Source: Sporosarcina sp. ACRSL
Lineage (GTDB): Bacteria > Bacillota > Bacilli > Bacillales_A > Planococcaceae
Assembly: GCF_022346605.1 (NCBI RefSeq)
Contig: NZ_JAKRNT010000004.1
Location: forward strand, 267,612-331,611
Reading direction: 5' to 3'
Length of the DNA stretch: 64,000 bases
Made by a program: the position numbers and the translations under genes. This document shows, one piece after another, positions 8,755-17,855 of the stretch (its first letter is position 1; the number at the start of each line of letters is the position of its first letter). Below the pieces are notes generated by a model. The model had not been told where the DNA came from, did not search any database, and saw only the letters and a program-made list of their open reading frames with translations.

Positions 8755-10099
8755 ATTACTAAAACGTAGTAGAGTTTCTACCATTTATAATCACAAGCCC
8801 GCAATTTTGGATGTACCCGCATCACAACCAGATCATAAAAATCTCCTATCCGACTCAAACAATGATTCGAATAAGGAACTGTTATTTGAACAAGAAATCG
8901 CGAAAGCAATTGAAAATGAGGATTTTGAAATCTATTACCAACCTCAAGTAAATACAGAAGGAATTATATACGGGGCCGAAGCGTTATTGCGCTGGAATCA
9001 TCATGAATGGGGGTTTGTATCTCCAGGAGAATTTATTCCGATCGCGGAGGAGACACGTCATATTAATCCGATGAGTGACTGGGTAATCCAAAAAGTTTGC
9101 GGTCAACTAAGAGATTGGAAGGATAAGGGGTTAATGGTTCGGCCCGTTTCTATCAATATATCCCCTGTACGATTGATGGAAGAGGGATTGGTGGAATTCA
9201 TTACACAGCAATTAGAGATGAATAATATCCCCGCCACTTATTTAGAGATTGAAATAACGGAAACCTCATTGTTGAAAATTGACAAACGAGTCCTTTCCAC
9301 ATTAGAAGCGTTACAAGAGCTTGGCATTCGAATTGCAATTGATGATTTTGGTACAGGCTACTCATCCATGGAATATTTACGTGAAGTCCACGCGGATACA
9401 TTAAAGATTGACCAAGTATTTATTAATAACATGAATATGACAAATGAAAAGGACTTGGCCATCGTTTCTTCTATCCTTCACTTAGCAAAGGGATTAAACA
9501 TGAGAATTGTTGCCGAAGGTGTAGAGAAACATGAACAGTTTCATTTCTTAAAACAAAAAGAATGTGATTATATTCAAGGCTATCTTTTTTCCAAACCTGT
9601 CCCAGCCGATATGTATGAAAAACTGTTGCGTATTGGCTATATTAAACCTGTCAAACACGATATTAAACCGGAAAGTGAGCGAAGAAAATACTATCGATTC
9701 GAGTTTCCGTTCCCTGTTCTCGGAAAGATGACGGTTACTGAAGTGAATGACAGAAAAGTAAATTTAGGTGCAACTAAAATACTACTTAAAGATATTAGTC
9801 TGGGCGGAGTGAAGATACAGTCCTCTTTAAAACTACCGATACACGCTAATATCAAGTTTAGATTCAAATTTACACTGATGGACGAACAATTTAATATTGG
9901 AGGAACGCTAAAATGGAAAGACGAGGCTGAAGGGGATACGTTTCTCTATGGGTTTGCTGCTGCTTTAAATCAGAAGGATGAGGATCGGTTAGCGCCACTC
10001 ATTAATAAGATGAGCGTACTGCGAAATGGGAATCAAGAAATTCCTGAAACCGAATTTATTTATGACGATTCTAATGCCTTTTTGGCTAAAACTAGTTAA
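8735..10099 (+). CDS. EAL-PilZ protein: c-di-GMP phosphodiesterase with c-di-GMP-binding domain
   Basis: A 454-residue soluble protein. After a basic N-terminal tail, an EAL domain covers about residues 48-300 with AEALLRWNHHEWG, the metal-ligand segment EITETSL, DDFGTGYSSMEYLR, KIDQVFI and EGVEKHEQ, so the phosphodiesterase active site appears intact. The C-terminal PilZ domain begins near RRKYYRFEF (RxxxR-like) and has DISLGGVK, the two c-di-GMP contact motifs. The start ATG 8735 lies inside the response-regulator gene after AAAGGGGG. Hydrolysing c-di-GMP while sensing it through PilZ would allow feedback. It converges with the REC-PAS-GGDEF-EAL-HTH operon. Confidence 0.9.
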   Translation: MKKFLFKLLKRSRVSTIYNHKPAILDVPASQPDHKNLLSDSNNDSNKELLFEQEIAKAIENEDFEIYYQPQVNTEGIIYGAEALLRWNHHEWGFVSPGEFIPIAEETRHINPMSDWVIQKVCGQLRDWKDKGLMVRPVSINISPVRLMEEGLVEFITQQLEMNNIPATYLEIEITETSLLKIDKRVLSTLEALQELGIRIAIDDFGTGYSSMEYLREVHADTLKIDQVFINNMNMTNEKDLAIVSSILHLAKGLNMRIVAEGVEKHEQFHFLKQKECDYIQGYLFSKPVPADMYEKLLRIGYIKPVKHDIKPESERRKYYRFEFPFPVLGKMTVTEVNDRKVNLGATKILLKDISLGGVKIQSSLKLPIHANIKFRFKFTLMDEQFNIGGTLKWKDEAEGDTFLYGFAAALNQKDEDRLAPLINKMSVLRNGNQEIPETEFIYDDSNAFLAKTS

Positions 10100-10104
10100 A
10101 AAAA

Positions 10105-10154
10105 GCGAGAAGCAGAAGCACTCCCAATTATCTTAGGGGTACTTCTATTCTCGC
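10105..10154. terminator. Bidirectional terminator between convergent operons
   Basis: GCGAGAA and AGAAG pair with CTTCT and TTCTCGC across a central loop. An A run lies on the left and a T-rich stretch on the right, so it can serve both the EAL-PilZ gene and cheR. Confidence 0.65.
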
Positions 10155-10156
10155 AT

Positions 10157-11008
10157 TTATTTTATCTTCTGATATAACTTCTGTTTACCACTTAATTCTT
10201 TATAACAATCCGCTTTGTTCGTAAAGGATATCGTTTCTTTATCCCCGAGGCCTAGGATTCCGAACATCGCTAAACTTTCATGAAACAACTCGTGAACCTT
10301 TGCTTGTAAGTCTTTATTAAAATAGATGAGAACGTTCCGACATAAAATGACGTGAAATTCATTGAAGGAACGATCTGTTACAAGGTTATGCTGTGCAAAG
10401 ACAATGTTCTTTGATAATGACGAATCAAATTTCACTTTATGATTCGTTACCTTGTAATACTCGGAAAAGGCTCGCTTTCCACCTGCCTCCAAATAATTAT
10501 TCGTATACTTTTTCATATTGGAAATAGGGAATAGCCCATTTTTGGCGGTTTGGAGCACTTTTGTGTTAATATCTGTAGCGTAAATTTTAGTCTTATCGTA
10601 CAGTCCTTCCTCTTGAAGCAAGATTGCCATGGAGTACACTTCTTCACCAGTCGAACAGCCTGCATGCCAAATGCGAATGGAAGGGTATGTCCGTAATATT
10701 GGAATTACCTCTTTGCGAAAGTATAAGAAAAACGAAGGATCCCGGAACATTTCGGTTACATTTATTGAAAAATCCTCCGTCAGCCTTTGCATGCAGTCTG
10801 GGTGATGCAATACTTTGTCCAAAAGTTCCAGAATACTGTTTAACTTTTCCGCGTGAACACGATGCCATATTCTCCTTCTAATGGAATGATAGGCATAATC
10901 ACGATAATCATATCCATACCATTCGTATATCCCTTGTAATAATAGATTTATTGTTATTTTTTCAAGGTCCTCAGGGGAACTAGTGAACGCTGTTTTAATA
11001 TCATTCAT
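10157..11008 (-). CDS. cheR: CheR-type protein-glutamate methyltransferase
   Basis: A 283-residue SAM-dependent methyltransferase. It has the N-terminal CheR helical region (YHSIRRRIWHRV), TEMFRDPSFF, the SAM motif WHAGCSTGEEVYSMA, the acidic contact IYATDIN and LCRNVLIYF. In chemotaxis these enzymes methylate receptor glutamates, but no MCP or CheB lies nearby. It is the last gene of a three-gene operon, overlapping the hybrid kinase gene by 4 bp. CheR proteins linked to GAF-kinase-receiver hybrids often belong to alternative stress or biofilm signalling systems, so the substrate may be the long coiled-coil of the adjacent kinase; that is inference. Confidence 0.92.
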   Translation of the reverse strand: MNDIKTAFTSSPEDLEKITINLLLQGIYEWYGYDYRDYAYHSIRRRIWHRVHAEKLNSILELLDKVLHHPDCMQRLTEDFSINVTEMFRDPSFFLYFRKEVIPILRTYPSIRIWHAGCSTGEEVYSMAILLQEEGLYDKTKIYATDINTKVLQTAKNGLFPISNMKKYTNNYLEAGGKRAFSEYYKVTNHKVKFDSSLSKNIVFAQHNLVTDRSFNEFHVILCRNVLIYFNKDLQAKVHELFHESLAMFGILGLGDKETISFTNKADCYKELSGKQKLYQKIK

Positions 11009-14000
11009 ACTAACTGAGGTTCCCCTTCATGTTTAAATAACCAAACCTTAATCAATGAAAGTAATTGATCATTATCGACGGGCTTCATAATATAATCGGA
11101 TGCACCAGCTTGTAAGCTCTTCTCCCTGTCTCCTTTCATTGCTTTGGCGGTTAATGCGATAATCGGGTGATGCTTATAAATTGGCATTTGTCTAATCTGT
11201 TTCATTGCTTCATATCCGTCCATTTCTGGCATCATGATATCCGTTATAATTAGATGGAAACTCGGGTCGTCTCTCAATATTCGAAGCGCCTCTTTCCCAT
11301 TTTCCGCGAAGCTAATATTCATCCCGTATTGCTCAAGTATGCTCGATAATGCGTAAACGTTACGAACATCGTCATCCACTAGAAGAACCTTTTTCCCTTC
11401 AAGATCCTTGTCGTTCAGTTGTTTATCAATATCTTCTGGGATGACATTCCCTCTATCCGTTCTTCTCTCGTTCACATATAATTCTAGTTCTTCTTTTAAC
11501 CTCTGTGGTGAATGTTGATTTTTGATGATAATGCTGTCTGCATATTTATTTAAATAATGCTCTTCTTCAGGTGAAATATCTCTTCCTGTATAGACAAATA
11601 CTTTTAAGTGATCATTTACATCCTTTACTTTCTCAATCAAATCAAATCCTGTTGTGTCTGTTAGCCCTAGGTCCAGAATTAAACAGTCAAAGTTGTTTCT
11701 TCTTAACTCGTGGAGTGCTTCTCTGCCAGTTGAGACAGCCTTCATAATGACGTCCATGTCACCAAGCAGTTCCATAATGCTGTTTCTCTGCGTCAAATCA
11801 TCATCGACGATTAGTAGCTTTACAATATGACTATTATCTTTTTGCTTCTCCACAGCAGGTTCTACTAAGACTGGTGTATCTTTCTTTGCAGGCAAGACCT
11901 CTTCAACTGTAGCTGCTGCCTCATGAACATCATCTTGAAATTTCTCAATCATTTCCTCTTGGTAGTCGCTAATGATTAAGGAGAACGTACTTCCTTTTCC
12001 TTCTTCGCTTTCTAGAGTGATTTTACCACCAAGAAGTGAAGCAATTTCTTTGCTAATGGATAGTCCAAGACCAGTTCCACCATACTTACGGCTTATTGTT
12101 CCATCCACTTGCTGGAAAGCTTCAAAAATGAGATCCCGCTTTTCTTTTGCAATGCCGATTCCTGTATCCTTCACGGAAAATTGGATGAGATGATCATTGG
12201 AAGTTGAGACATTGGAAACTTCAAGCCTCACTTCGCCTTGTTCCGTAAACTTAAATGCATTTGCCAGTAAGTTTTTTAGTACTTGCTGAAGTTTCGCATC
12301 ATCTGTGTAAATACATTCGGGTAAGTCATCATGCAATGTAACAGAAAACCCTAGATCCTTTTCATTAGCCACTGGTCTAAAGTTTCTTTCAATTATTTCG
12401 GCTAACTCGTTTAAGGATACATGACTGGCCTTTACAATCGATTTACCAGATTCAATTTTAGACAGATCTAAGATGTCATTAATTAAACCGAGCAAATCTT
12501 GTCCAGACGAATGAATCGTTTTCGCAAATTCAACTTGTTTATTTGTTAACGTATCTTCCTTATTATCTGCCAATAAATTAGATAATATTAACATGCTATT
12601 TAGTGGTGTTCTGAGTTCGTGAGACATATTTGCTAGGAACTCTGATTTGTATTTAGAACTTAGTGCAAGCCGTCTTGCCTGCTCTTCTAATTCCATTCTT
12701 GCATTTTCAAGTTGTTTATTTTTTTCCTCATATAATTTATTTTGATTTTCTAACCGATTTGTCTTCTCTTCTAATTCCGTATTTGTTTCCTCAAGTTCTT
12801 CTTGTTGTTGCTGGAGTCTTTGTTCCGACTCACGTAATGTCATCGTTTGTTGTTCCAATTCTTCATTCGTTGCTTTTAGCTCGTCTTGTTGAGATTGCAA
12901 TTCTTCCGATTGCGTTTGGATTTCTTCCATTAATACTTGCGTTTCTTCCAAGAGTTTTGCCTGCTTGATTCTTCCGATAATACTTTCCAAAATAATACCT
13001 AAATCATCGACGAGTTCCTCAAGCAATGTCTGTTCTTTATCATCCATAGGTTCGAATGAAGCAATCTCAATAACCCCTTTAACTTCACCTTCAAAGAGGA
13101 TTGGCAAAAGATACAATGTTAAAGGAGTGGCTTCTCCAAGTCCCGATTTCACGGTTATATAGTCTGAGGGAACTTTGGACAACGTAATTGTCGTTTTTTC
13201 TAAGGCGCATTGTCCTATTAACCCTTCGCCAGGACGGAATGAAGTTGTCATATGTTTGCGCTCTCGAAAAGCATAAGAAGCTCGTAATGTAAAGATTGCC
13301 TCTGATTTTTCCTCATCTTCATCAGCTACATAAAAAACAGCATGACTTCCGCCGACAAGGGGAACAATCTGAGATAAAAGCGTCTCCGCTAATGATTCTA
13401 CAGTTCTTGCTCCACTAATACTTGTTGTAATTGCAGCTATATTTGTTTTTGTCCAAGTTAGGTCTTGTTGTTTTTTCATTTGGTCTTCTAGAGAGGCGGT
13501 CATTTGGTTAAAGGATGTAGCTACTTCGTCAATTTCATCTTGGCCCTTTACTTCTACTTCTGTAGTCAAGTCCAACTTTCCATTCGCAATACCATTCATT
13601 ACGGTTGCTACTCTGTTTAATCTAGATGAGAAGGACCATATACTTCTAAACAGCAGAATGATAATAATAGATGTTATTAAAATGGATACAATCGTCTCTA
13701 GGAGAACATTTCTTGTAAAGCCGTCTTTTTCACCTTCTATGGAAGTATACATATTTGTTTCAAATGAGGTTGTAAGCTCTGACATCAAGTCTTCGAATTG
13801 TTTCTGAATAGTTTTTGAATTATTGTTCATTAAAGCAATCGCATAAGTCCTATTTCCATTCAATACATATTCAATTAGTTGAGCCTTGTATTTATCAAAT
13901 TCTGTATAGTTATCTTTTAGCTTACTCATAATCTGGAGTTGTTCTTCTGTATTTGCATGAGTTCCAAGCCGATCAATATTTGCGGCGACTCGTTCACTTT

Positions 14001-14253
14001 GCTCTTCTATTGTTGTAATTTCTTCTTGGATTAAATGGTCATTTTCGTAAATCAAAAGATTCCGCAGACTAATTACTTCATCCTTAATATCTCGTTGAAT
14101 CGATGTGGCTAAAACGAATAGATTATAATCGGTTTCCAACGTATCGTTAATTTTATAATAGCTACCCACTTGGATTCTTCCGGAAATAATAAGAACAATT
14201 AGGAGAATCAACAGTGGACTTAATGCGAGCAATAATTTTGTTCTGATCTTCAA
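11005..14253 (-). CDS. Membrane hybrid histidine kinase: HAMP-GAF-HisKA-HATPase-REC-REC
   Basis: A 1082-residue sensor. A first membrane segment at about 7-27 and a second at about 187-207 enclose an extracytoplasmic four-helix-type region. HAMP follows, then a GAF domain (about 275-425), a glutamine/glutamate-rich coiled coil (about 430-535), HisKA with the phospho-His in SHELRTPLNS, and HATPase_c (LKNLLANAFKF, DTGIGI, GGTGLGLS). Two C-terminal receivers carry ILDLGL and ITDIMMPEMDGYE. The start is TTG 14253 after GAAGGGATGAGA. It lies between the REC-PAS-GGDEF-EAL-HTH gene (45 bp gap) and cheR (ATGA overlap). The long coiled coil ahead of HisKA is a plausible methylation or partner-binding surface. 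Confidence 0.93.
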   Translation of the reverse strand: MKIRTKLLLALSPLLILLIVLIISGRIQVGSYYKINDTLETDYNLFVLATSIQRDIKDEVISLRNLLIYENDHLIQEEITTIEEQSERVAANIDRLGTHANTEEQLQIMSKLKDNYTEFDKYKAQLIEYVLNGNRTYAIALMNNNSKTIQKQFEDLMSELTTSFETNMYTSIEGEKDGFTRNVLLETIVSILITSIIIILLFRSIWSFSSRLNRVATVMNGIANGKLDLTTEVEVKGQDEIDEVATSFNQMTASLEDQMKKQQDLTWTKTNIAAITTSISGARTVESLAETLLSQIVPLVGGSHAVFYVADEDEEKSEAIFTLRASYAFRERKHMTTSFRPGEGLIGQCALEKTTITLSKVPSDYITVKSGLGEATPLTLYLLPILFEGEVKGVIEIASFEPMDDKEQTLLEELVDDLGIILESIIGRIKQAKLLEETQVLMEEIQTQSEELQSQQDELKATNEELEQQTMTLRESEQRLQQQQEELEETNTELEEKTNRLENQNKLYEEKNKQLENARMELEEQARRLALSSKYKSEFLANMSHELRTPLNSMLILSNLLADNKEDTLTNKQVEFAKTIHSSGQDLLGLINDILDLSKIESGKSIVKASHVSLNELAEIIERNFRPVANEKDLGFSVTLHDDLPECIYTDDAKLQQVLKNLLANAFKFTEQGEVRLEVSNVSTSNDHLIQFSVKDTGIGIAKEKRDLIFEAFQQVDGTISRKYGGTGLGLSISKEIASLLGGKITLESEEGKGSTFSLIISDYQEEMIEKFQDDVHEAAATVEEVLPAKKDTPVLVEPAVEKQKDNSHIVKLLIVDDDLTQRNSIMELLGDMDVIMKAVSTGREALHELRRNNFDCLILDLGLTDTTGFDLIEKVKDVNDHLKVFVYTGRDISPEEEHYLNKYADSIIIKNQHSPQRLKEELELYVNERRTDRGNVIPEDIDKQLNDKDLEGKKVLLVDDDVRNVYALSSILEQYGMNISFAENGKEALRILRDDPSFHLIITDIMMPEMDGYEAMKQIRQMPIYKHHPIIALTAKAMKGDREKSLQAGASDYIMKPVDNDQLLSLIKVWLFKHEGEPQLV

Positions 14254-14298
14254 TACTTCTCATCCCTTCTAGCATTCAGCTTCCTGATTGGAAAGATA

Positions 14299-16773
14299 CT
14301 AAATGCCGAAAACACTATTTGAATTATTAACACAATATTGGTAAACCTTCGCCATAGCTTGTGCTCGATCGGAGACATTTAACTTTTGGAAGATGTGAGT
14401 AATATGATTTTTAACGGTATGTTCACTAATATAAAGATCTTGAGATATTTCTTTGTTGCTTAATCCTTCGAGTAGTAAATCAAAAACTTCTAGTTCTCTA
14501 GCAGTGATAGCATATTGCTCCTTAAGTTGCTCTAATGCTGCTGGGATAGGGTTTTCCATTTGCTCTTGATGTACTTCTCTATCATGCTCAACCTCAACGT
14601 CGAAAACCAAATCGTTTTCGTGCATCATTTTTTCAAATGTTCGTTGTGGGACAGGTGGGCTAAATAGATATCCCTGCACTTCGTCACAATGATGTAAACT
14701 CAAGAACTCGAACTGTTCTTTTGTTTCTACGCCTTCAGCAATAATTGATAGATTTAACGATTTTGCAAGCGAAATAATCGTAGATGTAATCATCCTGTTT
14801 TCATTCGTCTTATCCGTAATTCCTTGAATAAACGATTTATCGATTTTCAGTATATGAATAGGTAAAAGGCTTAAATAATGAAGGGAAGAGTAACCTGTCC
14901 CGAAGTCATCAATGCTGATTGTAATACCCATTTCTCTTAATCGTTGTAATGTAGTTATAATGAATTCCTCATGATGGATTAACGCTGATTCGGTTAACTC
15001 AATCTCTACTAAATTCGCAGCTACTTTCGTTTCTTCTAGAATTCTCTCGACAGTTGATAAAAGATCCTTTTGCATAAATTGCTGTGAAGAAAAGTTAACT
15101 GCAATACGTATGGAGGTGTAATTATTTTTCTCCCAACGCTTAATTTGTTGGCAGGCAGTATGTAACACCCAATTTCCTATTTCGACAATTTGGCCCGTTT
15201 GCTCTGCAAGAGGAATGAACTCGCTTGGCGATACAGCGCCCCAACTTGGATGATTCCAACGTAATAAAGCTTCAGCACTTTCTACTTTTCCAGTCGCAAC
15301 ATTCACTCGAGGTTGGTAAACAAGTTCAAACTCATCACGCTCAATTGCTTTTCGCAAATCATTTTGCATAATAAAAGAGCGGTAGGACTGCATATTCATT
15401 CCTGTATGGAATACATGATAGTTATTCTTGCCTTGCTCTTTCGCCCGATATAAAGCTACGTCCGCATTTTTAATGAGTTCATTAAAATCTTCTCCGTCAT
15501 ATGGGAAGATGCTTAGTCCAATGCTCGTTGTAATATACAGCTCATAGTCATTAACCGACAATGGCTGTTGAAGTGCTTCTAAAATATGATCAGCTACTTC
15601 TAATGCGCTTTCCCTATCTGTGTTAGGCAAAATAATATTGAATTCATCCCCACCAACTCTTGCCAAAAAATCTTGATCTCTTACACTACTCCTTAGCCTA
15701 CCCGAAACCTCTTGAAGAACACGATCCCCAATAGAATGACCAAGAGAATCATTAATATATTTAAAACGATCCATATTCAAGAACATAATCCCTAGTGGTT
15801 GATTGACCTCTCTTGCATCTTTCAAATGACTAATGAGTGTTTCATTAAATGACCGCCTATTCGGTAAGTCTGTTAAGTAATCGTGATAGGCCATATGCTT
15901 AATTAATGATTCACTTTTTTTCTGCTCCGTAATGTCCCGTATCGTACAAGCAATGATCGTTTTATCTTGTATAATCTTCAATCCAAATTGAATTTCCGAC
16001 AAAAAGGTTGTCCCATCTTTTCTTGTTACATACCTCTCTTTATGACTCTCATAGCCATGTATACTTCCGTACCGCTGAATTGACATAAATAGATTTTCTA
16101 AATAAACCTTTGATTCGTCATCGGTAAATAGCATTCTAAGATTTGTGCCTAGAAGCTCTGTTTCGTGATATTGAAGCTTCTTTTGACCTGAAGGATTCAC
16201 CCTTAAAATTTCTCCGTCTTCACTTAAAATAATCATAGAGTCTTTGGACGTTTCACTAATAACATTTGCTAATGCTTCAGATAAAATTAATTTAGAAGTT
16301 GTTTCAGAAAGATCTTTATTAGCATTCTCTAATTCTACTGTTTTAGCGGTCAACATGGCAGCTTGTTGGACAAGCTTACGTTCCATTTTGTAAATATCGA
16401 CAAACCCTTCCACTTTTGCTTTTAAAATAAGTGGATCAACAGGTTTGAGTATATAGTCAATGGCCCCTACAGAATAGCCCATAAAAATATGTTCTGACTC
16501 CATATTATTGGCCGTAATAAATAGAATCGGAATGTTTTTCGTTTTTTCACGTGCTTTAATAATTTTTGCTGTCGTAAAACCATCCATTCCAGGCATCTGA
16601 ACATCTAGCAAAATAAGAGCGAATTTATCTTTTAGTAAGCATTTAAGAGCTTCCTCCCCAGAAGAAGCTTTAACTAAATTGTATTCATCTTTGTCAATAA
16701 TTGCTTCGATGGCTAATAAATTTTCGGGTCGATCGTCTACCAAAAGAATATTTATTTTCCCCTCGTTTCCCAT
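14299..16773 (-). CDS. REC-PAS-GGDEF-EAL protein with C-terminal LuxR-type HTH
   Basis: An 824-residue protein. Domains in order: receiver (1-120, ILLDVQMPGMDGF), short coil, PAS/PAC (about 165-285), GGDEF (about 290-455) with an intact active site ARVGGDEF and an RDQD inhibitory site five residues upstream, and EAL (about 465-715) with AEALLRWNHPSWG, ELTESAL, DDFGTGYSSL, KIDKSFI and EGVET. A LuxR-type helix-turn-helix (about 755-815) follows with TARELEVFDLLLEGLSNKEI and EHTVKNHITHIFQKL. Both catalytic domains look competent. Joining c-di-GMP turnover to a DNA-binding output in one chain is uncommon. It is the first gene of the operon with the hybrid kinase and cheR; the start follows CGGAGGG. 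Confidence 0.93.
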   Translation of the reverse strand: MGNEGKINILLVDDRPENLLAIEAIIDKDEYNLVKASSGEEALKCLLKDKFALILLDVQMPGMDGFTTAKIIKAREKTKNIPILFITANNMESEHIFMGYSVGAIDYILKPVDPLILKAKVEGFVDIYKMERKLVQQAAMLTAKTVELENANKDLSETTSKLILSEALANVISETSKDSMIILSEDGEILRVNPSGQKKLQYHETELLGTNLRMLFTDDESKVYLENLFMSIQRYGSIHGYESHKERYVTRKDGTTFLSEIQFGLKIIQDKTIIACTIRDITEQKKSESLIKHMAYHDYLTDLPNRRSFNETLISHLKDAREVNQPLGIMFLNMDRFKYINDSLGHSIGDRVLQEVSGRLRSSVRDQDFLARVGGDEFNIILPNTDRESALEVADHILEALQQPLSVNDYELYITTSIGLSIFPYDGEDFNELIKNADVALYRAKEQGKNNYHVFHTGMNMQSYRSFIMQNDLRKAIERDEFELVYQPRVNVATGKVESAEALLRWNHPSWGAVSPSEFIPLAEQTGQIVEIGNWVLHTACQQIKRWEKNNYTSIRIAVNFSSQQFMQKDLLSTVERILEETKVAANLVEIELTESALIHHEEFIITTLQRLREMGITISIDDFGTGYSSLHYLSLLPIHILKIDKSFIQGITDKTNENRMITSTIISLAKSLNLSIIAEGVETKEQFEFLSLHHCDEVQGYLFSPPVPQRTFEKMMHENDLVFDVEVEHDREVHQEQMENPIPAALEQLKEQYAITARELEVFDLLLEGLSNKEISQDLYISEHTVKNHITHIFQKLNVSDRAQAMAKVYQYCVNNSNSVFGI

Positions 16774-16950
16774 ACTTAAGAACCCTCCGTATGATATGTT
16801 TTTAGTCCTATATAGAGGTTATCATAATTTACGAAAAAGTAGGATATGATTTTACGATTTATAAAGATAGATAGGTCAAAAGAATTATTTTTCGGCTGGG
16901 TACTTTAAAAAGGAAGCTCGGTAGTCTTACCAATGTATCTTTATCATATA

Positions 16951-16976
16951 AAAAAGCCAGCCATATAGGGCTGACT
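16951..16976 (-). terminator. Terminator of the amino-acid importer/nitrilase/RpiR operon
   Basis: On the minus strand GTCAGCC pairs with GGCTGGC around a short AT loop, followed by TTTTTT. It lies just after the RpiR stop. Confidence 0.75.
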
Positions 16977-16979
16977 TGA

Positions 16980-17843
16980 TCACGTCTCTTTCTTATAAAA
17001 ACTCCCAAATTTGCTCCAAATCTCTTCCATCCTCGTAAGGCGGATTTCGACTTCCTTTTCGCGCTCTTTCCCTAAATAGACGATTAAGGCATTAATGAGG
17101 CTTAACGGGGCGGTGAAGGAGTCGATAAATGACGGCATATCGCTTGCAGCCGTTAAGGTGACATCCGAATGCTGGAAGAGGGGAGAGAGGAGATTGTCCG
17201 TAATGGAAATCGTACTCGCACCCATGTCCTTGGCAAAGGCTACCGTGTTAATGGTACTGCTGGAGTAACGGGCGAAACTAATTCCAATAACTACATCGTC
17301 TTCGTTCAAATTGTAAAGATGTTCAGAAATCACTTCAAATGAACCAAGCAGCTCGGAGTTCTCCAGAATAATGTTTAAATAATAATGAAGGAAGATACCG
17401 AGTGAAGCGGTACTTCTGTTCGCTGAAATATAAATTTTCTTCGCATTCAATAGTAGCTGGGCAGCTCGATGAAAAGCTTCAACATCCAGGTTTTCCATCG
17501 TTGCTTTAATGTTGCTGATGTCATCATTAAAAATATCATAGATGACTTTTTCTTTGTCGTCATAGACTTGGGAAGACAATTTCAAACGATCCATTGTCGT
17601 CAACTGCTGTTGGATGGAGTTTTGCATATGTTGTTGCATTTCTGGATAGCCGCTGTATCCGAGAGTCGTTGCAAATCTGACGACAGTGGCTTCACTGACA
17701 CCCGCTTTTTTCGCTAATGTTGCCACCTTGAAGAACGGCACCATATTGGCGTTCTTCAAGAGATAGTTGGCAATTTTCTTATGTGATTTACTTAATTGGT
17801 TCATGTTTTCCGCAATATGTTGAAAAACATTTTTATGAATCAT
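16980..17843 (-). CDS. MurR/RpiR family transcriptional regulator
   Basis: A regulator of about 287 residues. The N-terminal HTH_6 domain (about 1-80) contains KIANYLLKNA and KAGVSEATVVRFATTLGYSGYPE. The C-terminal SIS domain (about 110-260) has YISANRSTASLG and ISFARYSSSTINTVAFAKDMGA and normally binds a phosphosugar or other metabolite. The ATG at 17843 is 9 bp after AAGGAT; an alternative TTG lies at 17852. It is the last gene of the importer/nitrilase operon and is a good candidate to act on the dyad at 21089-21113 in the divergent promoter region, giving local control of both units. Its effector is unknown. Confidence 0.88.
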   Translation of the reverse strand: MIHKNVFQHIAENMNQLSKSHKKIANYLLKNANMVPFFKVATLAKKAGVSEATVVRFATTLGYSGYPEMQQHMQNSIQQQLTTMDRLKLSSQVYDDKEKVIYDIFNDDISNIKATMENLDVEAFHRAAQLLLNAKKIYISANRSTASLGIFLHYYLNIILENSELLGSFEVISEHLYNLNEDDVVIGISFARYSSSTINTVAFAKDMGASTISITDNLLSPLFQHSDVTLTAASDMPSFIDSFTAPLSLINALIVYLGKEREKEVEIRLTRMEEIWSKFGSFYKKET

Positions 17844-17855
17844 ACCATCCAATCC

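Noticed and set aside
16774..16947. c-di-GMP riboswitch or sigma-D promoter before the GGDEF-EAL operon
   Set aside because: A GCCGAAAA box exists on the minus strand but no TAAA lies at the required spacing, and no GEMM core motifs are present. A loose resemblance to 8295-8340 (GGCTGG and AGCT...TTAC) is too weak to call.
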